Source of the DNA: Helicobacter rodentium ATCC 700285 | GTDB taxonomy: Bacteria; Campylobacterota; Campylobacteria; Campylobacterales; Helicobacteraceae | Reading direction: 5' to 3' | Length of the DNA: 64,000 nt | Assembly: GCF_000687535.1 (NCBI RefSeq) | Contig: NZ_JHWC01000009.1 | Location: forward strand, 26,008 to 90,007 | Shown: one piece after another, positions 8,712-18,407 of the stretch | Layout of the letters: the number at the start of each line of letters is the position of its first letter | Numbering within the stretch: the stretch's first letter is position 1 | Notes under the pieces: generated by a model | What the model was told of the DNA's origin: nothing | Seen by the model: only the letters and a program-made list of their open reading frames with translations | Databases searched by the model: none | Translations under genes and position numbers: made by a program

Positions 8712-9859
8712 TTATACTTGGTTCTAGTGGTTCTATTGGTGTCAATGCGCTAGAAATAGCCAAACGTTTTAAATTGGAAGTTGAAATATTAGGTGTAGGC
8801 AATAATATTTCTCTTTTAAATCAACAAATCTTAGAACATTTCCCAAAAGCCGTTATCATTGCCCAAGAGCAAGATATTTCCAAAATTACTCCAAAATTTC
8901 AGGGAGAAATCTATATCGGCAAAAAAGGAATCCTACAAGCAATCAAGAATGCTAAATCTAAATTAGTCATTAACGCTTTGAGTGGATTTTTAGGCTTAGA
9001 ACCCACACTCTACGCTATTGAATGCGATAAATTCGTGGCTCTAGCCAATAAAGAAAGCTTGGTTACGGGAGGAGAATTTATTGATATTTCCAAAATCATT
9101 CCCATTGATAGTGAGCATTTTAGCCTCAACTATTTGTTAGGATTCCATTCCTTACCGCGTCCTTTTAGAAATCTCTACATTACAGCAAGTGGAGGTGCAT
9201 TTCGGGATATGGATTTAAATGCGATTCCATCTCAAAATGCTGCTAGTGCGCTTAAACACCCTAATTGGCAAATGGGTAAAAAAATTACGATTGATTCTGC
9301 GACAATGGTAAATAAACTTTTTGAAATCTTGGAAGCTTATTGGCTTTTTGGTAGCAAAAACATTGATGCAATCCTTGAGCGCAATTCTCATATTCACGCC
9401 CTTGTAGAATTTTGGGACGGAAGCGTTGTGGCGCATTTTGCTAGTGCAAATATGCAACTACCCATTGCTTATGCAATATGCCTTGGGCTTGGATTGCCCG
9501 AATCGTTTTTATATCAATTTACGGATTCCAACCAATCTATGCCAAAACCTATCGTTGCGCAACTAAACTTTCAAGACAAGGTTTATCATCTCCAACCCAT
9601 TGAAATCTCTCGTTATCCTTTGTGGAATCTTAAAACAGCATTATTAGACAATCCAAAACTAGGCTTGGCATTAAATGCAGCAAATGAAATAGCAGTAGAA
9701 GCATTTTTACAAGATTCCATTCCTTTTGGTGCTATTGCTCCAATCGTGCAAGATTCTATGCAGACTTTTAAACAAAGCACTTTCAAAAATAAAGAAGAAA
9801 TCTTTGCACTAGACAAAGAAATAAGAGATTACACCCTCCGCAAACTCCAATCCGTTTAA
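8708..9859 (+). CDS. dxr: 1-deoxy-D-xylulose-5-phosphate reductoisomerase
   Basis: 383 residues. NADPH-dependent second step of the MEP isoprenoid pathway. The NADPH site LGSSGSIGVNALEIAKR is at the N-terminus. ALANKESLVTGGEF carries the metal and substrate contacts, IPIDSEHFSL holds the Asp/Glu metal ligands, and TASGGAFRD is followed by HPNWQMGKKITIDSATMVNK. The length is normal and there are no disruptions. It is translationally coupled to cdsA through an ATGA overlap. No further gene follows in the operon: 71 bp of AT-rich DNA separates it from htrA. Confidence 0.96.
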   Translation: MIILGSSGSIGVNALEIAKRFKLEVEILGVGNNISLLNQQILEHFPKAVIIAQEQDISKITPKFQGEIYIGKKGILQAIKNAKSKLVINALSGFLGLEPTLYAIECDKFVALANKESLVTGGEFIDISKIIPIDSEHFSLNYLLGFHSLPRPFRNLYITASGGAFRDMDLNAIPSQNAASALKHPNWQMGKKITIDSATMVNKLFEILEAYWLFGSKNIDAILERNSHIHALVEFWDGSVVAHFASANMQLPIAYAICLGLGLPESFLYQFTDSNQSMPKPIVAQLNFQDKVYHLQPIEISRYPLWNLKTALLDNPKLGLALNAANEIAVEAFLQDSIPFGAIAPIVQDSMQTFKQSTFKNKEEIFALDKEIRDYTLRKLQSV

Positions 9860-9930
9860 AAGTTTTTTGCTCATTATTTATTGATTTACATTTTTTTGAA
9901 ATAATATCAATAAAATTTTAAGGAGCAACA

Positions 9931-11343
9931 ATGAAAGCTAAAACTTTACTACTAAGCGCACTACTAGCAGGCAATGTTTTTGCGTTTGAAGTCGCTGAAT
10001 TACCAAATATCACAGAAAGAGAAACTCCAAATACATCACAAACCAAAATTTACTCTTATTATGATTCTATTAAAGAAGCAAAAAATGCAGTAGTTAATAT
10101 TTCTACACAAAAAAAAGTCAAAGCACCCAATCTTCAAGGACACCCTTTGCTTAATGACCCTTTTTTCAAACAATTTTTTGGTGACGCCTTTGGCGCGATG
10201 ATTCCTAAAGACCGCGTAGAAAGAAGTCTTGGAAGCGGAGTGATTATCTCTAAAGATGGATACATTGTAACAAACAATCATGTAATTGACGGAGCAGATA
10301 AAATCCTAGTGGCTATGCCAGAAAGCAACAAAGAATATGAAGCTAAAGTAATTGGCAAAGACGCTAAAAGCGATTTAGCCATTATTAAAATCAATGCAAA
10401 CAATTTACCATTCCTGAAATTTTCCTCCAGCAATGACTTGCAAGTGGGCGATGTCGTCTTTGCAATCGGAAATCCTTTTGGCGTGGGTGAAAGCATTACG
10501 CAAGGTATTATTTCTGCACTCAATAAAAGCGGAATCGGAATTAACGACTATGAAAACTTTATTCAGACAGACGCCTCTATTAACCCGGGAAATAGCGGTG
10601 GAGCACTCGTAGATAGTCGGGGTGGATTAATCGGAATCAACACTGCAATCCTTTCTCGCACAGGCGGGAATCACGGAATCGGATTTGCGATTCCTAGCGA
10701 AATGGTAAAAAAAATCTCCAAAGCCCTGATTGAAGATGGCGTAATTGAACGTGGCTATTTAGGAGTAAGCATTCAAGATATTAGCGGAGATTTACAAGAA
10801 GTATATAAGAACCAAAAAGGTGCAGTTGTCATTGCGATTGAAAAAGATTCTCCCGCAGACAAAAGTGGTTTAAAAGTTTGGGATTTAATTGTCAAAGTTA
10901 ATAATAAAGAGATTAAAGGTGCAGCGGATTTAAAAAATATGATTGGCACTTTTAATCCAAAAGATAAAGTAACCTTAACAATACTAAGAGATAAAAAAGA
11001 ACAAACTCTTAGCTTGGCACTCTCTAAAGCACCCAATGAAATGCAAGGAAGCATAAAAGAAAATAGTGGAATAGCCGGATTAGAAATTGGAGCTTTAAAT
11101 GCAGAGACAAAATCAAAATTTGGAATCCCCAATAATGTTCAAGGCGTATTGGTTACAAATGTTAAGGCAAACAGCAAAGCAGAAGAGTTAGGCTTTAATA
11201 GTGGAGACATCATCATTCAAATTGAAAGCTTCAGTATTAGCGATATTAAAAGCTTCAGCAATGCAATGGAACGTTACAAAGGACAAACTAAACGTATGTT
11301 GATTAACCGCAATGGAAGGATATTCAGCATTGTAGCAAAATAG
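9931..11343 (+). CDS. htrA: HtrA/DegQ-type periplasmic serine protease
   Basis: 470 residues. A cleavable signal peptide (residues 1 to about 18, ending NVFA) exports it to the periplasm. The trypsin-like domain has the full triad: His117 in NNHVID, Asp148 in KSDLAII, and Ser222 in NPGNSGGAL. Two PDZ domains follow (about 270-360 and 375-465), the DegP/DegQ layout. In Helicobacter and Campylobacter HtrA is a periplasmic chaperone-protease and can be secreted to cleave host E-cadherin; that is family knowledge, not visible here. ATG has AAGGAGCAACA before it. It appears monocistronic, with a hairpin after the stop. Confidence 0.95.
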   Translation: MKAKTLLLSALLAGNVFAFEVAELPNITERETPNTSQTKIYSYYDSIKEAKNAVVNISTQKKVKAPNLQGHPLLNDPFFKQFFGDAFGAMIPKDRVERSLGSGVIISKDGYIVTNNHVIDGADKILVAMPESNKEYEAKVIGKDAKSDLAIIKINANNLPFLKFSSSNDLQVGDVVFAIGNPFGVGESITQGIISALNKSGIGINDYENFIQTDASINPGNSGGALVDSRGGLIGINTAILSRTGGNHGIGFAIPSEMVKKISKALIEDGVIERGYLGVSIQDISGDLQEVYKNQKGAVVIAIEKDSPADKSGLKVWDLIVKVNNKEIKGAADLKNMIGTFNPKDKVTLTILRDKKEQTLSLALSKAPNEMQGSIKENSGIAGLEIGALNAETKSKFGIPNNVQGVLVTNVKANSKAEELGFNSGDIIIQIESFSISDIKSFSNAMERYKGQTKRMLINRNGRIFSIVAK

Positions 11344-11358
11344 CAATTCTTTCTTATC

Positions 11359-11384
11359 GTTACAAACCCTTTATGGTTTGTAAC
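11359..11384 (+). terminator. Perfect 10-bp hairpin after htrA
   Basis: GTTACAAACC and GGTTTGTAAC pair perfectly around a 6-nt loop, 15 bp after the htrA stop. No T-run follows on the plus strand, so it may be a weak terminator or an mRNA 3' stabilising hairpin. Confidence 0.45.
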
Positions 11385-11509
11385 AACACAAAAAACTTTC
11401 ACATTCTCTCAACCCGCCACCATACGAAATTCAAGCAAGATATTAAACCCTTGTATTCAATCTATTATAAAAATTATTTAGAAAATCTTAGTAATTTATT
11501 ATTATGAAA

Positions 11510-11539
11510 CTTGACAATATAAGACTAAAGTTATATAAT
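11510..11539 (+). promoter_or_regulatory. clpB promoter with overlapping HspR/HAIR-like site
   Basis: TTGACA at 11511-11516 and TATAAT at 11534-11539 are separated by exactly 17 bp, a full-consensus sigma-70 promoter that is rare in this group. The same DNA reads CTTGACA-N7-ACTAAAG (11510-11530), matching the HAIR operator CTTGAGT-N7-ACTCAAG at 5/7 and 6/7 positions. HspR binding there would cover the -35 to spacer region and repress clpB. HspR control of heat-shock genes is known in Helicobacter and Campylobacter; its use here is inference. Confidence 0.6.
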
Positions 11540-11570
11540 TTTGCCATTAAATTTTAAGGAGGAATCCACA

Positions 11571-14144
11571 ATGAATATTTTAGAAAGATTAACCAATACT
11601 TTACAAGAAACATTAGAACAAGGTGCTTCCCTCGCACTCCATAACAAAAACCAAGAAATTGAGCCAATTCACCTTTTTTGGGCAATGCTAACAAACACCA
11701 ATTCTCTCTTAAACCAAGCCCTTAACCGCTTAAATAGCGATAAAAATACCCTAGAATTAGAGGCTAAAAGCCTTGCAGGGAATCTACCCAAAAGCAGTCA
11801 AGTCAGCAAGGAAAATTTAAGAATCTCAAAAAATTTGCAAGAGTTATTCAATACCGCCGATGGCTTGGCTGTAAGCAATGGAGATTCCTATATTGCGCTA
11901 GATACTTTTATTCTAAGCGCGTTGCAAAACGATTCCATTAAGCAGCTTTTTAGCAAATATTTGGATATAAATGAGTTAAAAAAGACTTTTGAAGCAATGC
12001 GTGCAGGGGCGAAAATTGACTCCCAAAGTGGCGATGAGAATTTAGAATCGCTAGAAAAATTTGGCATTGACTTAACCAAAAAAGCCATTGAGGGCAAACT
12101 AGACCCTGTCATCGGCAGAGATGAGGAAATCACCCATATGATGCAAATCCTTATCCGCAAGACAAAAAACAATCCAATCCTGCTTGGCGAACCGGGCGTT
12201 GGAAAAACTGCGGTTGTAGAAGGGCTTGCACAAAGAATCGTAAAAAAAGAAGTTCCACTCTCTTTGCAAAACAAACGCGTGATTGCCCTTGATATGAGTG
12301 CGCTCATTGCGGGCGCAAAGTATCGCGGAGAGTTTGAGGATAGGCTTAAAAAAGTCATTGATGAAGTCAAAAAAAGCGGAAACATTATTTTATTCATTGA
12401 TGAAATCCACACCATTGTGGGCGCGGGTGCAAGCGAGGGCAGTATGGACGCAGCAAATATCCTTAAACCTGCCCTTGCAAGAGGAGAATTGCACACCATT
12501 GGCGCAACCACCCTTAAGGAATACCGCAAATATTTTGAAAAAGACGCGGCATTGCAAAGGAGATTCCAGCCTGTAACCCTCAATGAACCCAATGTGAATG
12601 AAGCCTTGCAAATCTTGCGCGGAATCAAGGAGAGACTAGAGGCACACCACAATGTAACCATTACCGATAGCGCATTAGTCGCGGCTGCTAAACTCTCCAA
12701 TCGTTACATTACGGATAGATTCTTGCCCGATAAAGCCATTGATTTGATTGACGAAGCGGCGGCAGAGCTTAAAATGCAAATAGAATCCGAACCTAGCGAA
12801 TTATCCAAAGTGAAGCGCGAGATAGAATCCTTGCAAGTGGAAAAAGAAGCACTTTTGATGGAAAAAAATGATAAAAACAATGTGCGCTTAGAGGAAATCA
12901 AAAAAGAAATTGAGGATAAAAACGAGAAAAAGAAAAGCCTAGAAGTGCAGTTTGAGAGCGAAAAGCAGGTTTTTAACGACATTGCAAACATTAAAATCAA
13001 GATTGATTCTCTAAGGACAGAAAGCGAATTAGCAAAGCGCAATAGTGATTTTAACAAAGCAGCAGAGATTGATTATGGAAAGATTCCCGAGCTAGAAAAG
13101 GAGCTAGAATCCCAAAATGCAAAATGGGCAAAAATGCAAGAGGCGGGGACATTGCTTAAAAATGCTGTATTACCGGAATCCATAGCCGCTGTGATTAGCC
13201 GATGGACACAGATTCCGATTAAGAAAATGTTACAAGACGAAAAGGACAAGATTCTAGGCATTGAGAGTGAATTAAAAAAAGATGTTGTCGGGCAAGATAA
13301 GGCACTGCACGCCATTGCTAGAGCCATTAAGCGCAATAAAGCAGGATTAAGTGAGCTTAATCGTCCCATTGGTAGCTTCTTGTTCCTAGGACCTACCGGC
13401 GTAGGTAAGACAGAATCTGCTAAAACTTTGGCACGATTCCTCTTTGATAGCGAAAAGAATTTGATTCGCATTGATATGAGCGAATATATGGAAAAACATG
13501 CCGCAAGTCGCCTTGTAGGCGCACCTCCGGGATATGTTGGCTATGAGGAGGGTGGGCAACTCACCGAAGCCGTGCGCCGCAAACCTTATAGTGTCGTGCT
13601 TTTTGATGAGATTGAAAAAGCGCACCCGGATGTGTTTAATATGCTCTTGCAAGTCCTTGATGATGGGCGTTTGACAGACAATAAGGGCGTTACGATTGAC
13701 TTTAGAAACACGATTATCATCTTAACAAGCAATATCGCAAGTAGCGCGATTATGGAGCTAAAAGACGAGCAAGAGCGTGAAAATGCAGTAAAAGATGCGT
13801 TAAAAAATTACTTCAAACCAGAATTTTTGAATCGCCTAGATGATATTGTGATTTTCAATCCGCTTGGATTAGAGCAAATCACGCACATTGTGGATATTTT
13901 ATTTAAAGGAATCCAAAAGAAATTAATAGAGCGCGACATTCACATTGCCCTAGAACCAAGCGCAAAAGAATTTATTGCTAAAGTTGGTTTTGACCCAACC
14001 TTTGGTGCGCGTCCGCTTAAACGCGCCTTGTATGAGGAGATTGAAGACCGCTTGGCGGATTTAATCTTAGAGGGCAAAATCAAGGAGGGGAGCAAAGTGA
14101 GATTCTATGCGGAGGGGGACACAATGCAAACACACATAGAATAA
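11571..14144 (+). CDS. clpB: ClpB disaggregase (Hsp100 AAA+ ATPase)
   Basis: Start chosen at ATG 11571, preceded by AAGGAGGAATCC; an in-frame TTG 30 bases upstream is rejected because it would place the ribosome-binding site inside the coding region. 857 residues. Order: N-terminal Clp repeat domain, AAA1 with Walker A GEPGVGKT (about 205-212) and LFIDEIHT, a coiled-coil middle domain (about 400-520, Glu/Lys-rich), AAA2 with GPTGVGKT (about 607-614) and [11 protein letters not shown], and a C-terminal small domain (FGARPLKRA). It rescues aggregated proteins together with DnaK. A consensus promoter with a HAIR-like operator precedes it, and a strong hairpin follows. Confidence 0.97.
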   Translation: MNILERLTNTLQETLEQGASLALHNKNQEIEPIHLFWAMLTNTNSLLNQALNRLNSDKNTLELEAKSLAGNLPKSSQVSKENLRISKNLQELFNTADGLAVSNGDSYIALDTFILSALQNDSIKQLFSKYLDINELKKTFEAMRAGAKIDSQSGDENLESLEKFGIDLTKKAIEGKLDPVIGRDEEITHMMQILIRKTKNNPILLGEPGVGKTAVVEGLAQRIVKKEVPLSLQNKRVIALDMSALIAGAKYRGEFEDRLKKVIDEVKKSGNIILFIDEIHTIVGAGASEGSMDAANILKPALARGELHTIGATTLKEYRKYFEKDAALQRRFQPVTLNEPNVNEALQILRGIKERLEAHHNVTITDSALVAAAKLSNRYITDRFLPDKAIDLIDEAAAELKMQIESEPSELSKVKREIESLQVEKEALLMEKNDKNNVRLEEIKKEIEDKNEKKKSLEVQFESEKQVFNDIANIKIKIDSLRTESELAKRNSDFNKAAEIDYGKIPELEKELESQNAKWAKMQEAGTLLKNAVLPESIAAVISRWTQIPIKKMLQDEKDKILGIESELKKDVVGQDKALHAIARAIKRNKAGLSELNRPIGSFLFLGPTGVGKTESAKTLARFLFDSEKNLIRIDMSEYMEKHAASRLVGAPPGYVGYEEGGQLTEAVRRKPYSVVLFDEIEKAHPDVFNMLLQVLDDGRLTDNKGVTIDFRNTIIILTSNIASSAIMELKDEQERENAVKDALKNYFKPEFLNRLDDIVIFNPLGLEQITHIVDILFKGIQKKLIERDIHIALEPSAKEFIAKVGFDPTFGARPLKRALYEEIEDRLADLILEGKIKEGSKVRFYAEGDTMQTHIE

Positions 14145-14153
14145 TATTCATTT

Positions 14154-14177
14154 TAGGGCGTATTTTCGCCCTATTTT
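14154..14177 (+). terminator. Intrinsic terminator after clpB
   Basis: Stem TAGGGCG / CGCCCTA (7 bp), loop TATTTT, followed by a T-run. It starts 10 bp beyond the clpB stop. Confidence 0.8.
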
Positions 14178-14244
14178 AAGATTTTTCATTTTAATTTAAT
14201 ATTTTTTTGTTATTATCACAACCTTACTTTATTTTTTAACTATT

Positions 14245-14322
14245 CGGAGTATAGCGCAGCCTGGCTAGCGCACACCCTTGGGGTGGGTGAGGTCGTGGGT
14301 TCAAATCCCGCTACTCCGACCA
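14245..14322 (+). tRNA. tRNA-Pro (GGG anticodon)
   Basis: Cloverleaf with acceptor CGGAGTA / TACTCCG, discriminator A and encoded CCA. The anticodon stem CACCC/GGGTG encloses loop TTGGGGT, giving anticodon GGG (reads CCC and CCU). The T-arm has GGGTTCAAATCCC. 78 nt including CCA. It lies alone, downstream of the clpB terminator. Confidence 0.95.
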
Positions 14323-14504
14323 TTTATTTTTCTGCCAATTTTTGCCCCTCGTTGATTGCAAACTTATTATATTTTTATGCCATTAATTTTTATTTCGTAT
14401 CCACCACCTTGTCATTGCAAGAATACATAGCATGTGTTGTGCTAGTAATCACCCGCTCTAGCGTAAATTTGTGAATTTAGAATCTTACTTGGAATATAAC
14501 CACT

Positions 14505-14772
14505 CCATCATTGCGAGGAGCGAACACAGCGAGAAACGAAGCAATCTACAATGTTGAAACCTTGCCTGTAAAGATTCCATTGCTATTTGCTTTATTCTAT
14601 ATTATAGATTGCCACGAATTGCGTCGCGATTCTCGCAAGGACGTGGCAGTAAGCGCGTTGGGGTTGCAAGATTACAGATTGCTTTGTTTTCAATCCTTTC
14701 TTGCAATAAATAGGCGATTTGCTTTTGTTATTAGGAGAATGCGAAGAAGTTGTGGCGATCCATAGTAGGAGC
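14505..14772. repeat. Interspersed palindromic repeat block
   Basis: Fills the 467-bp gap between tRNA-Pro and the SIMPL gene. It contains an arm starting CATTGCGAGGAGCGAA and ending GAAGCAATCTACAAT, a spacer with AAAGATTCCATTGC, and an opposite arm ATTATAGATTGCCACGAATT...TCTCGCAAGGAC. Two more degenerate arms follow up to 14772. Bases 14323-14504 hold AT-rich DNA with no gene I can support. Confidence 0.8.
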
Positions 14773-14789
14773 TTTATTCTACCCTAGAA

Positions 14790-15494
14790 TCAATATTCTA
14801 AATAATATTCTATGGTAGAGACAACACGCACATTTTTGATATGTGGAGTATTTCGGTCGCGATTGCTAATGCTAAATTGTCCTTGTGTGGCGCGTTTGAT
14901 GCTACCAAGTTTGCTATTGGAGTCTTTTGCGAATTTCTGCGCTGCTTCTCTAGCATTAAAAGTGGATTCCTCAATCATTTGTGGCTTAATAGAGTTTAAG
15001 CCTGAATAGCTATACTCTACATCATAAGTGTTGATATTAATTGCGATTCCCTCTTGCCCAAGCTCCGTAATGCGCCCAAACACTTCTCTCCCAAGTGCCA
15101 CTTGTTTAGTGTATAAAATCACCTCTCCACTACCAGAATAACGATAAGTTACCCTCCTATCGTCCGCATAATCATTGCTAAGTTTATCAGTAATATTGGG
15201 TGAACCAATTGTAATCTCGCCTTTGTCAAAACCCATTTTCTCTAAAAATTCTACAATCTTTTTTGAATTGCGTTCCATATCGGCATAAAGTGTGTGTAAG
15301 TCATTATTTGCAAGGCGAAATTTAAGAGGCAATATCATCACATCTGCTAACACCTCTTTCTCGCTCAAACCCTTAACTACCACACTACGTTCCCCTGCAC
15401 GAAATTCTTGAACTGCTAATTTAGCACTTACACCAAAGATAACACTGCATAATACCAAACATAAGCCAAAAGTAATTGCTGCGATTCTATCCAT
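14790..15494 (-). CDS. SIMPL (DUF541) domain periplasmic protein
   Basis: 234 residues with an N-terminal hydrophobic signal or anchor (about 5-25, ITFGLCLVLCSVIFGVSA). The SIMPL pattern is visible as VVVKGLSEKEVLADVMILPL near residue 37, IGSPNITDK at about 116, and the C-terminal KNVRVVSTIEYYLE strand. SIMPL proteins are periplasmic or outer-membrane proteins related to BP26/Omp28; their function is unclear. The gene stands alone between a repeat block and the HIT gene cluster. No operator or promoter is obvious beyond AT-rich DNA at 15500-15540. Confidence 0.8.
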   Translation of the reverse strand: MDRIAAITFGLCLVLCSVIFGVSAKLAVQEFRAGERSVVVKGLSEKEVLADVMILPLKFRLANNDLHTLYADMERNSKKIVEFLEKMGFDKGEITIGSPNITDKLSNDYADDRRVTYRYSGSGEVILYTKQVALGREVFGRITELGQEGIAININTYDVEYSYSGLNSIKPQMIEESTFNAREAAQKFAKDSNSKLGSIKRATQGQFSISNRDRNTPHIKNVRVVSTIEYYLEY

Positions 15495-15571
15495 TGCACA
15501 CCTTTAAAAATGAAATTGGATTTTATTTAAAGAAGATATTTTATCTAAATTTCAAATAAATTCTCCCTATT

Positions 15572-16147
15572 CTAACATTTTGTGAAAACTTTGTGTGATA
15601 ATTCACAAATGCGCCTAAAGATTTCATCAAAATCTACTCCATAGGCGCGAGAATCGCCAATGGTCGTAAAGAAATTTGTATCCCCAACAAAACGCGGAAT
15701 CAAATGCAAATGCAAATGTTCAGGAATCCCCGCCCCTCCTGCGCGCTCAATATTCATTCCCAAATTTACCCCTTGCGCACCAAACTCTTTCAAGAGTGCC
15801 ACCCCTTTTTGTGCTATCCTTTGCATTTGCAACCAAACTTCCGTATCTAAAAGCTCGGGCGAATGGATATGCGTATGCGGAATAACCAAAAAATGTCCGG
15901 GCGTGTAGGGAAACTTATTCATCACACAAAATACTTTATCGTCTCGGTAAAATACGCGATTCCTCTTATCTGCCTCAATAAGCTTATCTTTTGAGGATTC
16001 TAGTGTGGAATCCTTTTCTTGACTCTGCAATTTAATATTTTTAGACAAATCCAATCCTTGCGAAATTGCGCAAAATACGCATTCCGTGTTTTTGTCTTTA
16101 AAATACCCACTCCTCCAAGGCGCATACAAATATTCCATTGATTGCAT
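15572..16147 (-). CDS. HIT family nucleotide hydrolase/transferase
   Basis: The HIT signature is EHLHLHLIPR (His-phi-His-phi-His near the C-terminus), preceded by GVNLGMNIERAGGAGIP. The N-terminal MEYLYAPWRSGYF and CVFC segments are those of the Ap4A phosphorylase-like HIT proteins of Campylobacterota. I use ATG 16147 (MQSMEYLY, 191 residues) because AAGAGG lies directly upstream. An upstream ATG at 16183 would overlap murF by 29 bases, and ATG 16138 is another possibility. It hydrolyses dinucleoside polyphosphates or AMP conjugates by family inference. It is last in the minus-strand run ddl-hydrolase-murF-HIT, the same order as I recall for HP0738-HP0741. Confidence 0.88.
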   Translation of the reverse strand: MQSMEYLYAPWRSGYFKDKNTECVFCAISQGLDLSKNIKLQSQEKDSTLESSKDKLIEADKRNRVFYRDDKVFCVMNKFPYTPGHFLVIPHTHIHSPELLDTEVWLQMQRIAQKGVALLKEFGAQGVNLGMNIERAGGAGIPEHLHLHLIPRFVGDTNFFTTIGDSRAYGVDFDEIFRRICELSHKVFTKC

Positions 16148-16154
16148 TAACCTC

Positions 16155-17615
16155 TTAAATATAACTCGGCGCATCGTTAGCAAAAAGAATCAGATTTCCG
16201 CTATCCGTAGCAGTTTTTAAAATATGCTCAATATGCGTTTTGTCTTTAAGAATTATTTTTTGCGGATTGTGAATATGTTTGCGCAACAACCTAGAGTTTA
16301 ATTCACCCGTAATAATGGCTAAATCAAAAACTTTATCTATTGCTTCAGCTAGTGCAATATTGGCTTCTTTAGAGCTTTCTACAAGACCCGGCGTTACAAT
16401 AATCTTTTTGCCCTTATGCAATGAGGACAAACGAACTGCTTCAAGCATTCCATCAAGATTCCCATTATAACTATCATCTAAAATAATTTTTTCATTGACA
16501 ACAATCTTGCTTAAACGATGATTGATAGGCTCTAATTTCTTGACTTTTTTTACTAATTGCTCATCACTTACACCCAAATCCTTCGCCACTGCAATAGCAG
16601 CACTAATATTTATCACATTAAATGAACCCAAAATGCGAGTTTGGAAGTCTAGTTTTTTCCCACCAACCTTAAGGGTGAAACTCGTCCCCTCAAGAGTCGC
16701 AACAATCCCGCTTACATCTTGAGGAAAATTGATAATTCTAGCAGAACAATGGGTTGGTTGAATATTATCCTTGTAAATATAAGCTTGATTTAGTGCCGCA
16801 CTTTCTAATATTTCATATTTTGCACTATAAATATTTTCCAAACTCTTAAAATATTCTATGTGTGCTTCACCAATTTTACCAACAATTGCAACTTGAGGAG
16901 AAATCAAATCCACAATCTCTTTAATATCACCAGACCCTCTTGCGCCAGCCTCTACAATATAAATATCTGTTAAAGGGGAAAGATTTTGATTAATATCGGC
17001 AATGATTCCTGTGAGCGTATTTACACTTCTTGGTGTAGCATACACTTTAAAACTTTCTTGCAGTATTTGGAATAAAAAGTTTTTAAGGCTTGTCTTACCA
17101 TAACTTCCAGTAATCGCAATAATTGTAAGGTTTGGCATACTGCTTAACTTATCCAAAGCAAGTTTTTTATAGCGATTTAATAAAATTTTCTCCAACAAAG
17201 AAGAAAGAGCGATGGAAATAACAAGCGGGAATAAATGGACAATTTGAATCAAGAAAGAGTATTCAGTGATTCTTAATAACAATAATTCATTAAACAAAAT
17301 AAAGGCGATATATAAACCAAAGAACCTTAAAACTCGGCTTGTCAAGACCAATCGCTTACTAAGATGAAAAATCCATATACCCAACAAGATAAGATAAAGA
17401 TATAAACCGATATAAAAATAAAGATTATTGGGAATAAAAATAAAATAAAGAACAGGCAACACAAAATAAAATAAATGCCATTTCTGCTTATGATGCCTAA
17501 ACAATACGCGTGTAACTTTATAGTGATACCACTGAAGATTTATCATCACATAATAACTTAGGGCAACAAGAAAAATCCAGCGGGTCGCCATAATAAAAAT
17601 ATCAATACTTTGCAA
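16155..17615 (-). CDS. murF: UDP-MurNAc-tripeptide:D-Ala-D-Ala ligase with membrane N-terminus
   Basis: 486 residues. MurF adds D-Ala-D-Ala to the peptidoglycan precursor. Residues 1-145 contain about five hydrophobic helices, a fusion typical of Campylobacterota MurF that anchors the enzyme in the membrane. The Mur ligase part begins near 160, with P-loop GSYGKTS (170-176), EAGARGSGDI, the GEAHIEYF substrate segment, LGSFNVINISAA and DDSYNGNLDGM. The start is TTG 17615, supported by AAGGA six bases upstream; the internal ATG at residue 9 has no ribosome-binding site. ddl, which supplies the substrate, is two genes upstream in the same direction. Confidence 0.93.
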   Translation of the reverse strand: MQSIDIFIMATRWIFLVALSYYVMINLQWYHYKVTRVLFRHHKQKWHLFYFVLPVLYFIFIPNNLYFYIGLYLYLILLGIWIFHLSKRLVLTSRVLRFFGLYIAFILFNELLLLRITEYSFLIQIVHLFPLVISIALSSLLEKILLNRYKKLALDKLSSMPNLTIIAITGSYGKTSLKNFLFQILQESFKVYATPRSVNTLTGIIADINQNLSPLTDIYIVEAGARGSGDIKEIVDLISPQVAIVGKIGEAHIEYFKSLENIYSAKYEILESAALNQAYIYKDNIQPTHCSARIINFPQDVSGIVATLEGTSFTLKVGGKKLDFQTRILGSFNVINISAAIAVAKDLGVSDEQLVKKVKKLEPINHRLSKIVVNEKIILDDSYNGNLDGMLEAVRLSSLHKGKKIIVTPGLVESSKEANIALAEAIDKVFDLAIITGELNSRLLRKHIHNPQKIILKDKTHIEHILKTATDSGNLILFANDAPSYI

Positions 17616-17666
17616 ATGGAATCCTTAAAGAAAAATTATGCAATTTTAGCAAATTTTAGATAAATT

Positions 17667-18407
17667 TTATTTGTTTTTGTCATTTAAGTAGATTCTTTCA
17701 ATCTCTTTTGCGCCTTTTAAAAAGAAAAAATGATCACCTTCTAAAACAAAAAATTTAGAATTTGCTATCAATGCGTGTATTTGTTCTCCTGATTTTAAGG
17801 GCGTAGCAATATCTTTTTCTCCCCAAAAAATATAACAAGGGTTTTTAAATTCTGCAAAAACACTTGAAAAATCCTCATCTACAACATTTTTAAAAGTTTG
17901 ATACATCACTTCGTCCATATTTTCTACATCTTTGGAGCGCAAAAATGATTTAAAGATTCCGCTTAATATTGGCATAAATTGATTCAAGAATTTAGCAAAT
18001 GCAATTTTAAATCGCACTTTAAAGCTTTTTGGAACTTTAATTCCCGCACTACTTAGCAAAATCAATTCTTTAGGTTCCAACAAAACCGCAACTTTACCTC
18101 CAAAACTATGCCCCAAAATAATACAAGGCTTTACTGCAAGTTGTTTTAAAAAAATCCTTAAAATCTCGGCATAGTCATAAGTATGAAGCGCAAAAGGAGG
18201 AGTAGGAGAATTTCCAAATCCGGGCATATCCACATAACAATGCCTAAAATCTCTAAAAAGCGTCCCAAAAGCCTGTTTCATTAAACTCTTACTAGCCCCC
18301 CAGCCATGCAGAATCACGAGCATTTGTGCAGAAGGATTTTCAGATTCTAAAATCTCATAAGAGAGCAAAAAACTTTGCCCCTTATAGTCTAATCTTTTTT
18401 GCGCCAC
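17667..18407 (-). CDS. Alpha/beta hydrolase
   Basis: 246 residues. Alpha/beta-hydrolase fold with oxyanion segment LHGWGASKSL near residue 33, nucleophile elbow GHSFGGK (Ser near 100), the late acid in FWGEKDIATPL, and catalytic His in EGDHFFFL near the C-terminus. Substrate unknown. The start is GTG 18407, whose first base is the last base of the ddl stop (TAGTG), so translation is coupled to ddl. Sitting between ddl and murF suggests a link to cell-wall growth, but nothing in the sequence proves it. Confidence 0.85.
   Translation of the reverse strand: MAQKRLDYKGQSFLLSYEILESENPSAQMLVILHGWGASKSLMKQAFGTLFRDFRHCYVDMPGFGNSPTPPFALHTYDYAEILRIFLKQLAVKPCIILGHSFGGKVAVLLEPKELILLSSAGIKVPKSFKVRFKIAFAKFLNQFMPILSGIFKSFLRSKDVENMDEVMYQTFKNVVDEDFSSVFAEFKNPCYIFWGEKDIATPLKSGEQIHALIANSKFFVLEGDHFFFLKGAKEIERIYLNDKNK

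Noticed and set aside
11541..11570. TTG start for clpB ten codons upstream
   Set aside because: The AAGGAGG ribosome-binding site would lie inside the coding region; ATG 11571 is well placed.
11888..12700. 270-codon open frame opposite clpB
   Set aside because: Antisense shadow of a highly conserved gene; Ser/Leu-rich composition, no ribosome-binding site and no family pattern.
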